From Bacillota bacterium (GTDB taxonomy: Bacteria; Bacillota; Clostridia; Christensenellales; CAG-138), in NCBI GenBank assembly GCA_023451115.1, contig JAEXFV010000167.1:1-9050 (forward strand): a stretch of 9,050 nt of DNA, given 5' to 3'. Positions 1 to 6,594 of the stretch are shown piece by piece. Both the position numbers and the translations under genes were made by a program. Position 1 is the stretch's first letter. Each line of letters begins with the position of its first letter. Below the pieces are notes generated by a model, which saw only the letters and a list, made by a program, of their open reading frames with translations, did no database searches and was not told where the DNA came from.

Positions 1-41
1 CGCATATACAGCGCCGCTTTGTAGGTTGACCTTGCTTTCAT
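1..41 (-). CDS. N-terminus of a probable serine recombinase (partial, runs off left edge)
   Basis: Only the first 13 complete codons are in the window. Read on the minus strand they give MKARSTYKAALYM plus the start of an Arg codon. The pattern K-A-A-L-Y-M-R resembles the first beta strand of the resolvase/invertase catalytic domain in Firmicute large serine recombinases, where an (A)LYxR stretch comes just before the catalytic serine; that serine would lie outside the window. An AAAGGAGG ribosome binding site (complement of 45-52) sits 3 nt before the ATG, which is close but strong. If correct, this is the integrase-like gene of a mobile element transcribed away from the cas operon. Fourteen residues are too few for a firm family call; another small DNA-binding protein is possible. 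Confidence 0.4.
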   Translation of the reverse strand, partial: MKARSTYKAALYM

Positions 42-89
42 GATCCTCCTTTCCTGAAGCCAAATCAACCTGTGGGGATTACACCATCA

Positions 90-230
90 TCATAGCGAAG
101 ACGTGCGATCCGCGCAAAGGTGCGGCGGCTCTGTTTCTATGGTTTCAATCAAAAGTTCCTCCAAAAGTTTGGCGAGCGGCTTATCTGATACGGATTCCGT
201 CGTAACGGAATAAACATCGGACGTTGTCAG
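90..230 (-). CDS. Small open frame of 46 codons, start codon not canonical
   Basis: The minus-strand frame runs from CTG at 230 to the TGA at 92-90. It reads as a protein-like acidic, leucine-rich peptide (it includes SDKPLAKLLEELLIETIE) and would end 48 nt before the recombinase ATG at 41. A GGGAGG ribosome binding site (complement of 240-245) lies 9 nt before the CTG, good spacing. There is no ATG, GTG or TTG between the upstream in-frame TGA (239-237) and the CTG, so this is either a CTG-started gene or one whose start has mutated. I do not recognise the family. Position and strand suggest it belongs with the recombinase as an accessory gene of a mobile element. It may also be non-functional. 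Confidence 0.3.
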   Translation of the reverse strand: MTTSDVYSVTTESVSDKPLAKLLEELLIETIETEPPHLCADRTSSL

Positions 231-264
231 GCAGTATCACCTCCCATAAATCATTTTTATGCGC

Positions 265-310
265 AAAAAAAGGAACTTTGCCTGTCCATGTAGGAGTAGG
301 CAAAGGTTTC
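265..310 (-). terminator. Terminator-like hairpin with T7 tract, minus strand
   Basis: CTTTGCCT (276-283) and AGGCAAAG (298-305) are perfect 8-bp inverted arms around a 14-nt loop. On the minus strand the stem can be extended by a few pairs with one bulge, and it is followed after about 4 nt by seven T residues (complement of 265-271). This fits an intrinsic terminator for leftward transcription, or a leader attenuator ahead of the minus-strand ORF at 230-90. The large loop and the gap before the T tract make it less than ideal. Confidence 0.4.
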
Positions 311-364
311 TATTCTTGATTGTTATAAATCAGCAGCTTATATCATTTACGCGCAAACAAAAAT

Positions 365-454
365 TTAGCGTCCAGCATGCTCTAAGTCATAATAGTTTCC
401 ATAACCGATGCGTAATAGTTGATTGAGAACGGCTTCATCGGAAATTATTGTTAT
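365..454 (-). pseudogene. Protein-like remnant without a start codon
   Basis: On the minus strand an open stretch of 29 codons ends at a TAA (367-365). Its last part reads EAVLNQLLRIGYGNYYDLEH and then AGR-stop, which looks like a real protein C-terminus rather than random translation. No ATG, GTG or TTG opens it, and a stop (457-455) closes it upstream. I do not recognise a family. It could be the tail of a decayed small gene of the same element as the recombinase. The call rests on sequence feel alone and is weak. Confidence 0.15.
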
Positions 455-600
455 TTATTTCATAATATGGTATTATTATACTAAATTACTATATTTTAAA
501 CAAAATAAACGTACAGGCTAAATGCTGAAAGTGCAAAACAGGAGCTATATTCCCCCTTGCTGGCTTACTCTATTTCACTACCGTATAACCTGGTTAACCT

Positions 601-627
601 TTGACAACAGAATTCTTTTGTTACAAA
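601..627 (+). promoter_or_regulatory. Candidate promoter of the cas operon
   Basis: A perfect -35 hexamer TTGACA lies at 601-606. An extended -10 TGTTACAAA (619-627, TG-n-TACAAA) follows, with 15 nt between the hexamers. The short spacing is compensated by the TG extension. Transcription would begin near 634, giving a leader of about 190 nt before cas3. This is the best sigma-A-like promoter I see upstream of the operon on the + strand. Confidence 0.5.
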
Positions 628-634
628 TAACAAA
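617..634. promoter_or_regulatory. Inverted repeat overlapping the cas promoter -10, operator candidate
   Basis: TTTGTTA (617-623) and TAACAAA (628-634) are perfect 7-bp inverted arms separated by CAAA. The element covers the whole extended -10 and reaches the expected start site, a classic placement for a dimeric repressor. No regulator gene is visible in the window. A hairpin role is unlikely because the arms are AT-rich. Confidence 0.35.
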
Positions 635-686
635 GTCCGGATTATTGTTCAATATATTTAGTATCATCAGATTATAGGAGAGGCAA

Positions 687-806
687 ATGAAAAAATTAAC
701 GCAGCTATTTTCAACAAATGGAAACATACACTCTCATGTATTCTTTTTCATTGCGTGTGTTGAAAAATGTGTATCGCTGTGCACAATCCAAACATATAAG
801 AACTGA
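687..806 (+). CDS. 39-codon ORF upstream of cas3, possible leader peptide
   Basis: ATG at 687 is preceded by AGGAGAGG (676-683), and the frame runs to TGA at 804-806, ending 21 nt before the cas3 ATG. The peptide starts MKKLTQLFSTNG, has a short hydrophobic centre (HVFFFIACVEKCVSL) and two cysteines. I do not recognise it. The hydrophobic run is only about 8 residues, so a membrane role is doubtful. It lies between the candidate promoter and cas3, so it would be the first translated unit of the transcript. It could be a leader peptide, a small standalone protein, the remnant of a longer gene, or chance; the ribosome binding site is the main support. Confidence 0.35.
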   Translation: MKKLTQLFSTNGNIHSHVFFFIACVEKCVSLCTIQTYKN

Positions 807-827
807 AATGATTGATGGAGGGCTTCT

Positions 828-3227
828 ATGCGTGATTATCCAGCGCATATCCGGACAGGTGCGGATGGCCGGGAAACCATACAAAGCGTAGCAGCGCACT
901 GCCGTAAAACGGCGCAATATGCCGCAGCTTCATTATCGTCAGTAGGGTTAACGAAAAGCGGCTATCTAGCGGGATTGCTTCACGATATGGGTAAAACAAA
1001 GGATGCTTTTGCAGATTATATCCTCCGCTCTGCGCGCAATCTACCGGTATGCCGCGGATCGGTAAACCATACGTTCGCTGGCGTGCGATTTCTGCTTGAC
1101 CACTATCATACGGAACAACTGGAATTTCGAGATGTTGTCTGTGAGCTTCTGGCCCTTGCCGTTGGATCCCACCATGGCCTGTTTGACTGTGTGAATGAGC
1201 AGGGAGAAAGCGGATTTCGTCATCGCATGACAAAGCCGGATGCTGGCTGCTTGGAAGCCGCAGAAAACTATCTGCGCTGTTGCGCGGCGGAAGAGGAAAT
1301 TGACCAACGTTTCCAAGCAGCCGAAGCGGAGTTGACACCTATGCTGCAGCGTATTTGTACGGATATGGTGGAGGAAACTGCTTCTGATGTGCGTTATGAG
1401 GAAGAAACGGCCTTCTATTCCGGCTTGCTGGCAAGACTGCTTCTATCCGCAGTAATCGAAGGCGACCGTAGGGACACGGCGGAGTTCATGGGCAACGCAA
1501 GTTTCCCTGCTGATAAAACGCCGGAGGAAATGAAGCAACTCTGGGAAGCTTGCCTGCTGAAAGCAGAACGCCACATCGCTTTATTTTCTCAGGATTCACC
1601 TATCAATCGTGCAAGATCCATCATTTCAGACAGGTGCCGGGAAGCCGCCGTGTTGCCGGGAGGCATATACCGTTTCAATATTCCTACTGGCGCCAGAAAA
1701 ACGCTTTCAGCGCTGCGGTATGCTTTGGCGCATGCCGCCCTACATGACAAAAAAAGAATCTTTTATGTTTCTCCGCTTTTGAGCATTCTGGATCAAAACG
1801 CTCAAGTGATTCGATCCTGCATTCAGGACGATAGCCTGATTTTAGAGCACCACTCCAATTTGGTGAACACCGGGGAAACGCAAGAGGACTTGGATCTTCG
1901 GGAATTACTCACCGAAACCTGGGATGCGCCCATCATTATCACCACACTGGTTCAGTTATTGAACACCTTGTTCTGTGGGCGAACCTCCAATATACGGCGG
2001 TTTCACTCATTATGCAGCAGCATTATCCTGATTGACGAGGTACAAACTGTGCCTGCAAACATGCTTTCCATGTTCACCCTCGCCGTCAACTTCCTGACGA
2101 AATTGTGCCACGCTACCATAGTGTTGTGCTCCGCAACGCAGCCTTGTATGGAGCGGATAGAGCACCCGCTTCATGCAGCAAAGGATATTATCCCCTTTGA
2201 TCCGTCCCTTTGGGAGGCATTCCATCGGACAAGCATATGCCCAATGGGCAGCCAAACGCTTGAAGAGGTCGCTGCGTTTGCAAAACGGGAACTAAGAGAA
2301 ATTGACAGTCTTCTGATCATCTGCAATAAAAAGGATGAGGTAGCAAACCTGTACCTGCTCCTGTCTGACTATGGTGGCAAAATCTTTACCCTGTCCGCAG
2401 CTATGTGTACGGCCCATCGCCGCAGCGTGCTCCGGGAAATAGAAACTTCTCTGAAAACACCAGGAGCAAAAACGCTTTGCGTTGCAAGCCAGGTCATCGA
2501 GGCTGGCGTTGACATCTCTTTTCAGCGTGTGATCCGTCTCGCTGCAGGAATGGATAGCGTGATACAGGCAGCGGGGCGCTGCAACCGAAACAGCGAGGCA
2601 GGAAAAATCGCGCCGGTTTATGTGGTGCCTTGTCGGGAAGAAAGCCTGACAAGGCTGCCGGATATTCAGTCGGGCAAAGATGCAACCCTAGCGCTTTTTA
2701 CGGAATTTGAACGGCATCCCCATCAATACCGCTGCGCTCTGGATTCGGATGAAGCAATCCGCGCCTACTACAACACACTTTACAGGAGAATGCCAGCCGG
2801 GCATTTTGATTATCCAGTGCGGCAAAAGCCTTATACGCTGCTGTCTCTCAACGCGCGCAACGCATGGATGGAATGCGGCAGCGGCGAAAGCTTCTACTTT
2901 CGGCAGGCGTTTCGCCTAGCGGGTTCCCTGTTTGAAGTTTTTTCTCAAGACACAACGGATGTGATCGTCCCCTATGATGCTGGAAAGGAAATCATAGTGG
3001 ATCTCCACAGCAGCCGGGCGGAACACGACGGCGGATATCTGCAGGAGCTGCTGGAACAGGCCAAGCCGTATACCGTTTCTCTCTATACCCATCAGATGGA
3101 TGCGTTGCGAAAGGAGGGCGCGCTATATCTTACCAAATCAGGTGTATGGACGATGGACGGGCATTACGATGAGAATATCGGTTTCACGATGGAAAAAAAT
3201 CACTCACTGGAACTGCTGGAGGTGTAA
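828..3227 (+). CDS. cas3: CRISPR-associated nuclease-helicase Cas3, type I-C, with altered Walker A
   Basis: Cas3 is recruited by target-bound Cascade to nick, unwind and degrade DNA. The 799-residue protein is full length for an HD plus SF2-helicase Cas3. The N-terminal HD nuclease ligands look intact: His24, His52-Asp53 (LLHDMGK), His81, His115-His116, and Asp213 in EGDRRDT. The helicase follows: motif II DEVQ at 403-406 (common in I-C Cas3), motif III SAT at 435-437, motif V around 554-562 (SQVIEAGVD), and motif VI QAAGRCNR at 580-587. Motif I reads IPTGARKT (285-292): the invariant glycine before Lys291 is Arg290 (AGA at 1695-1697; GGA would restore glycine). ATP hydrolysis is therefore in doubt. 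The start is supported by GGAGGG (817-822), 5 nt before the ATG. It is the first cas gene of the operon and ends 2 nt before cas5c. Confidence 0.97.
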   Translation: MRDYPAHIRTGADGRETIQSVAAHCRKTAQYAAASLSSVGLTKSGYLAGLLHDMGKTKDAFADYILRSARNLPVCRGSVNHTFAGVRFLLDHYHTEQLEFRDVVCELLALAVGSHHGLFDCVNEQGESGFRHRMTKPDAGCLEAAENYLRCCAAEEEIDQRFQAAEAELTPMLQRICTDMVEETASDVRYEEETAFYSGLLARLLLSAVIEGDRRDTAEFMGNASFPADKTPEEMKQLWEACLLKAERHIALFSQDSPINRARSIISDRCREAAVLPGGIYRFNIPTGARKTLSALRYALAHAALHDKKRIFYVSPLLSILDQNAQVIRSCIQDDSLILEHHSNLVNTGETQEDLDLRELLTETWDAPIIITTLVQLLNTLFCGRTSNIRRFHSLCSSIILIDEVQTVPANMLSMFTLAVNFLTKLCHATIVLCSATQPCMERIEHPLHAAKDIIPFDPSLWEAFHRTSICPMGSQTLEEVAAFAKRELREIDSLLIICNKKDEVANLYLLLSDYGGKIFTLSAAMCTAHRRSVLREIETSLKTPGAKTLCVASQVIEAGVDISFQRVIRLAAGMDSVIQAAGRCNRNSEAGKIAPVYVVPCREESLTRLPDIQSGKDATLALFTEFERHPHQYRCALDSDEAIRAYYNTLYRRMPAGHFDYPVRQKPYTLLSLNARNAWMECGSGESFYFRQAFRLAGSLFEVFSQDTTDVIVPYDAGKEIIVDLHSSRAEHDGGYLQELLEQAKPYTVSLYTHQMDALRKEGALYLTKSGVWTMDGHYDENIGFTMEKNHSLELLEV

Positions 3228-3229
3228 TC

Positions 3230-3955
3230 ATGCAGCATGCAAACATTGTGGAGTTTCAGGTCACGGGAGACTATGCTCTGTTTTCGGATCCCGTGATGCG
3301 GGTAGGAGGTGAAAAATGCACCTATCAGGTGCCCACGTATGAAGCGCTAAAAGGAATACTGTCCTCAGTGTATTGGAAGCCGACTTTGATATGGATCATC
3401 GATGCGGTTCGTATCATGCGACCAATTCAGACTGAAGTAAAGGGAATACGCCCCATTAAGTATGGCGGCGGAAACGACCTCTCATTTTATACCTATTTGA
3501 AGGATTGCTGCTATCAGGTGCGGGCGCATTTTGAATGGAATGAAAACCGCCCAGAGCTTACAGCAGACCGAAATGAAAACAAGCATCACAACATCGCCAA
3601 ACGAATGATTGAAAAGGGTGGCAGACGGGATATATTCATCGGAACCCGCGAATGCCAGGGCTATGTAGAGCCCTGCTGTTTTGGCGATGGCACAGGCCCT
3701 TACGACGGAATACCCGAATTGGGATTTGGGCTAATGTATCACGGCATCACCTATGCAGACGAGGCTTATTCCGATGATACCCGAGGAAAGATGACAGCCC
3801 GTTTCTGGTACCCAACCATGAAAAACGGAGTAATCACCTTTCTGCGTCCGGAGGAGTGCCCCTTAGCTAAAACAGTGCGGGAAATGGATGTGAAACCCTT
3901 TGACGAACAAAGCAATAACTTTATAGGCCTGCGGGAATTCGGGGAGGTGGAATAA
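3230..3955 (+). CDS. cas5c: Cas5c (Cas5d), pre-crRNA endoribonuclease and Cascade subunit
   Basis: In type I-C there is no Cas6. Cas5c cuts the repeat at the base of its hairpin and stays bound to the 5-prime handle in Cascade. The 241-residue length is usual. Residues matching the catalytic Tyr46, Lys116 and His117 described for Bacillus halodurans Cas5d are present at a constant offset of two: Tyr48 (SSVYWKP), Lys118 and His119 (NENKHHNIAKRM). The glycine-rich RECQGYVEP segment and the I-C hallmark TARFWYP near the C-terminus are also present. The ATG lies 2 nt after the cas3 stop with GGAGGTG at 3218-3224, so translation is probably coupled to cas3. Its last base is shared with the cas8c ATG (TAATG). 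Confidence 0.96.
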   Translation: MQHANIVEFQVTGDYALFSDPVMRVGGEKCTYQVPTYEALKGILSSVYWKPTLIWIIDAVRIMRPIQTEVKGIRPIKYGGGNDLSFYTYLKDCCYQVRAHFEWNENRPELTADRNENKHHNIAKRMIEKGGRRDIFIGTRECQGYVEPCCFGDGTGPYDGIPELGFGLMYHGITYADEAYSDDTRGKMTARFWYPTMKNGVITFLRPEECPLAKTVREMDVKPFDEQSNNFIGLREFGEVE

Positions 3956-5730
3956 TGGGGTTGCTGCAAAAAGCGGTAGAAACATATGACTGCTTCGCCC
4001 ACATCGCGGGAACTGAAATTGAAAATCAGGTGATGCTTGCTCCTATAGCGCATACCACCGTGAATGCGGAACTTGAGATTACACTCAACTACAACGGGAG
4101 TTTCCTCATAGCACGGGCTGTGGATAAAACAGAGCCCGCTATTGTAATACCGGTAACGGAAAACTCAATGGGCCGTACCAGCACACAGATAGCGCCACAT
4201 CCGCTGACAGATCAGCTGTGCTATCTGGCGCCATATAATAAGAAAAAGAACCAGGCTTATATCCAACAGCTTAAAGAATGGACAGAATCGGAATTCTCTC
4301 ATCCAAAGCTGAAACCAATACTGGCTTATATTGAAAGCGGGACAATTTTACAGGATTTGTCGCGCGAAGGATTGGTAAGCTTTGTAAAAGGAGTACCAGC
4401 AAATGAAAAGCTAAGGGTTCGGTGGGTACTGAGCGGGTTGGGCGAGAAAAGCGGCCCGTGTTGGACGGATACAGAACTGCTCCATTGCTTTGAACGTTTC
4501 TACGAAAACCAACGGCAGCATGGATTACAGGCAATTTGTATGGTTTCGGGATTAGTGGAAGTGCCTGCCGTGCAGCACCCAAAGGGCATCATCCCAATCA
4601 ATGGCAATGCTAAATTGATCTCTGCTAATGATACCAGCGGATTTACCTACCGGGGACGGTTCTGCAATGACTCGCAGGCAGCTACCGTAAGCTACACTGC
4701 TTCCCAGAAGGCCCATAACGCCTTACGATGGATCGCTGCCAATCAGGGCGTAAGCGTGGTCTACGGCGGACGGACATTTTTGTGCTGGAACCCGCAAGGG
4801 ATAGAGCTGCCCCGTGTGACAGGCGCTATGCGGCGCAAATCTGCAAGCGAAGAAAAGGCACTACGTCCCTCCGATTACCGTAGGCGGCTGCTGGATGCAT
4901 TGAACAGCTGGAAAAAAGACTTGCCGGTTCAGGCAGGTGTGGTAATAGCGGCCTTTGATGCAGCCACCACAGGACGTTTGGCATTAACCTATTATAACGA
5001 ACTGATGGCCTCGGACTTCCTACAGCGGCTTTACGACTGGGAAGTAAGCTGTTGCGCGGAAAACGGCGTCTTTGGCATACAGTCCCCAACCCTGTACAAT
5101 ATGGCAACGTATGCAATGGGGAGTCTCCAAAATGGAAAAATGGAACTGGAGAAAAGGCTGCTAAAGCAGCATATGCAACGCCTTGTATCGTGCCGGGTAG
5201 ACAGGGCGCCCTTTCCTCTAGATCTTGAGCGGGGTATCGTTCAAAAAGCGTCACGCTTGCTGGTATATGCCGACATAAAGGACCAGCTTTTATTCACCGC
5301 CTGTGCGGTGATACGAAAATATCACTTTGATCGAACGAAGGAGGCGTATCCCATGGCTTTAGATGTAAACAATACGAACCGCAGCTACCTCTTCGGCCGG
5401 CTTCTGGCTCTTGCTGAGGCGGTGGAGCGCAGCACTTATGACGGCGAAAACAACAGGGACACAAATGCGCTTCGCATGCAGACTGTCTTTGTACAGCGGC
5501 CGCTGTATGCCTGGGGAGTGCTTGCAACCAAGCTAACGCCCTATTTTGCAAAACTGGAAAAGACCAAGCCGGGACTTCTGAACTATTATAAAAATCAAAT
5601 TCAGGAAATCATCGACAAGTTGTCGCCTAACCAAACAGATTTAAACACAAAATTGGAAGACATATATATTCTGGGCTATTACCATCAAAGAGCATACCGC
5701 AATAATTCTACCGTGCAAACAGAAAAATAA
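3955..5730 (+). CDS. cas8c: Cas8c (Csd1), large subunit of type I-C Cascade
   Basis: Cas8c is the large Cascade subunit that reads the PAM and helps recruit Cas3. The 591-residue protein has the usual length and several family signatures: RTST with APHPL at 74-84, WVLSGLGEKSGPCW around residue 160, and NDTSGFTYRGRF at 225-236 followed by SQKAHNALRW. The ATG overlaps the cas5c stop by one base, with GGAGGTGG (3943-3950) just before it. The last 125 residues can also be made alone from an internal start (see cas11c). It is followed after 15 nt by cas7c. I see no frameshift or missing segment. Confidence 0.95.
   Translation: MGLLQKAVETYDCFAHIAGTEIENQVMLAPIAHTTVNAELEITLNYNGSFLIARAVDKTEPAIVIPVTENSMGRTSTQIAPHPLTDQLCYLAPYNKKKNQAYIQQLKEWTESEFSHPKLKPILAYIESGTILQDLSREGLVSFVKGVPANEKLRVRWVLSGLGEKSGPCWTDTELLHCFERFYENQRQHGLQAICMVSGLVEVPAVQHPKGIIPINGNAKLISANDTSGFTYRGRFCNDSQAATVSYTASQKAHNALRWIAANQGVSVVYGGRTFLCWNPQGIELPRVTGAMRRKSASEEKALRPSDYRRRLLDALNSWKKDLPVQAGVVIAAFDAATTGRLALTYYNELMASDFLQRLYDWEVSCCAENGVFGIQSPTLYNMATYAMGSLQNGKMELEKRLLKQHMQRLVSCRVDRAPFPLDLERGIVQKASRLLVYADIKDQLLFTACAVIRKYHFDRTKEAYPMALDVNNTNRSYLFGRLLALAEAVERSTYDGENNRDTNALRMQTVFVQRPLYAWGVLATKLTPYFAKLEKTKPGLLNYYKNQIQEIIDKLSPNQTDLNTKLEDIYILGYYHQRAYRNNSTVQTEK
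5338..5344 (+). promoter_or_regulatory. Internal Shine-Dalgarno for cas11c inside cas8c
   Basis: AAGGAGG sits within the cas8c reading frame (codons for Thr-Lys-Glu-Ala), 8 nt before an in-frame ATG at 5353. Strength and spacing match the sites that open the other cas genes here, which argues it is functional rather than a codon accident. Confidence 0.8.
5353..5730 (+). CDS. cas11c: Cas11c small subunit from an internal start within cas8c
   Basis: Type I-C Cascade contains several copies of a small subunit, Cas11c, translated separately from the 3-prime end of cas8c; this is established for the family. Here ATG 5353 is cas8c codon 467, so the product is the last 125 residues, the expected size. 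AAGGAGG (5338-5344) is 8 nt upstream. The peptide begins MALDVNNTNRSYLFGRLLAL and appears mostly helical, with aromatic and charged stretches (e.g. LLNYYKNQIQEIIDKL), fitting a helical-bundle small subunit that lines the non-target strand path. It shares frame and stop with cas8c. Automatic annotation normally leaves it out. Confidence 0.85.
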   Translation: MALDVNNTNRSYLFGRLLALAEAVERSTYDGENNRDTNALRMQTVFVQRPLYAWGVLATKLTPYFAKLEKTKPGLLNYYKNQIQEIIDKLSPNQTDLNTKLEDIYILGYYHQRAYRNNSTVQTEK

Positions 5731-5745
5731 AGGAGGAACGTAATA

Positions 5746-6594
5746 ATGGGTATCTTGAAAAATAAAATTGATTTTGTGGCATTGCTTGCTGTTAACATGG
5801 CCAACCCCAACGGCGATCCCTTAAATGGTAACAGCCCCCGTACGGATTATAACGGCCTGGGTGAAATGAGCGATGTGTGCATCAAGCGTAAGCTTCGCAA
5901 CCGCATGCAGGATATGGGTAAGGCAATTTTTGTGCAATCTGAGGACCGCTGCGATGATGGGTGTAAAAGTCTCAGTGAGCGCGCCTCAAAAGAAATGGCT
6001 AATATCAAAGATCGGGCGGAGTATGCTGCAACCGCATGCAGAAAATGGTTGGATGTGCGCTCCTTTGGACAGGTATTCGCCTTTAAGGATGCAAAGGGTA
6101 TGTCTGTAGGTGTGAGAGGCCCGGTATCAATTCATCAAGCGGTTAGCGTCTCTCCAGTGCAGGTGGAGGACATGCAGATCACCAAAAGTGTAAATGGCGA
6201 AAAGAAGGAAAAGGGAGAAAGCCGGGCATCCGATACGATGGGAACAAAACATTTTGTACGTTTCGGCCTGTATAAGGTAAAGGGCTCCATAAACGTACAG
6301 CTTGCAGAAAAAACCGGCTTTACCCAGGAAGACGCAGATACGGTAAAAGAGTGTCTGCGGACGCTGTTCATGAACGATGCTTCCGCCGCAAGGCCAGATG
6401 GCTCCATGGAAGTATACAAGCTCTACTGGTGGCAGCATGACTGTAAGGATGGCCAGTATTCCTCGGCAAAGGTACATCGCTCTGTTCGGGTAGAGCAGAA
6501 GGCACCTGGAGAGATACCCTCCTGTATCGAGGATTACATCCTGATTCTTGATCCGCTTGATGGGCTTGAGCCTGAAATAATGGAGGGTATGTAA
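5746..6594 (+). CDS. cas7c: Cas7c (Csd2), backbone subunit of type I-C Cascade
   Basis: Cas7c polymerises along the spacer part of the crRNA and forms the Cascade filament. The 282-residue length is usual. The N-terminus has the family signature NMANPNGDPLNGNSPRTD (17-34), followed by the IKRKLRNRMQD stretch. The central VRGPVSIHQAVSVSPV and the later MGTKHFVRFGLYK and YWWQHD segments also match Csd2 proteins. AGGAGG (5731-5736) lies 9 nt before the ATG. The gene ends GGT-ATG-TAA at 6586-6594, and the cas4 open frame continues right there in the +1 frame. Confidence 0.96.
   Translation: MGILKNKIDFVALLAVNMANPNGDPLNGNSPRTDYNGLGEMSDVCIKRKLRNRMQDMGKAIFVQSEDRCDDGCKSLSERASKEMANIKDRAEYAATACRKWLDVRSFGQVFAFKDAKGMSVGVRGPVSIHQAVSVSPVQVEDMQITKSVNGEKKEKGESRASDTMGTKHFVRFGLYKVKGSINVQLAEKTGFTQEDADTVKECLRTLFMNDASAARPDGSMEVYKLYWWQHDCKDGQYSSAKVHRSVRVEQKAPGEIPSCIEDYILILDPLDGLEPEIMEGM

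Larger units (their letters stand above)
231..600. other. AT-rich intergenic region between mobile-element remnant and cas promoter
   Basis: Apart from the hairpin at 265-310 and the remnant at 365-454, I see no gene here. Two imperfect copies of an ATCATTT-A-GCGCAAA-type sequence lie at about 250-271 and 342-362. The stretch 440-515 is very AT-rich. The 8-bp palindrome GGTTAACC (592-599) sits directly before the TTGACA of the presumed cas promoter. Base composition differs clearly from the cas genes, as expected for non-coding or transferred flanking DNA. Confidence 0.4.

Noticed and set aside
142..151. Complement contains GATTGAAAC, like a CRISPR repeat end
   Set aside because: Only 8 bases match the repeat (GATTGAAA), the stem sequence is absent, and it falls inside a minus-strand reading frame, so chance is enough.
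826..1338. 170-codon minus-strand open frame opposite the 5-prime end of cas3
   Set aside because: It is antisense to the conserved HD domain, has no convincing ribosome binding site, and its translation is low in protein character.
2034..2045. Cas3 motif II reads DEVQ rather than DExH
   Set aside because: DEVQ-type motifs are, to my knowledge, normal in type I-C Cas3 proteins, so it is not a lesion.
3305..3342. Strong AGGAGG followed by ATG inside cas5c (ATG 3316)
   Set aside because: It is out of frame with cas5c and stops after 8 codons; it reflects the conserved V-G-G-E-K codons.
4826..5254. 142-codon minus-strand open frame opposite cas8c
   Set aside because: It is a shadow of cas8c codons, rich in Pro, Arg and Ser with no recognisable motif.
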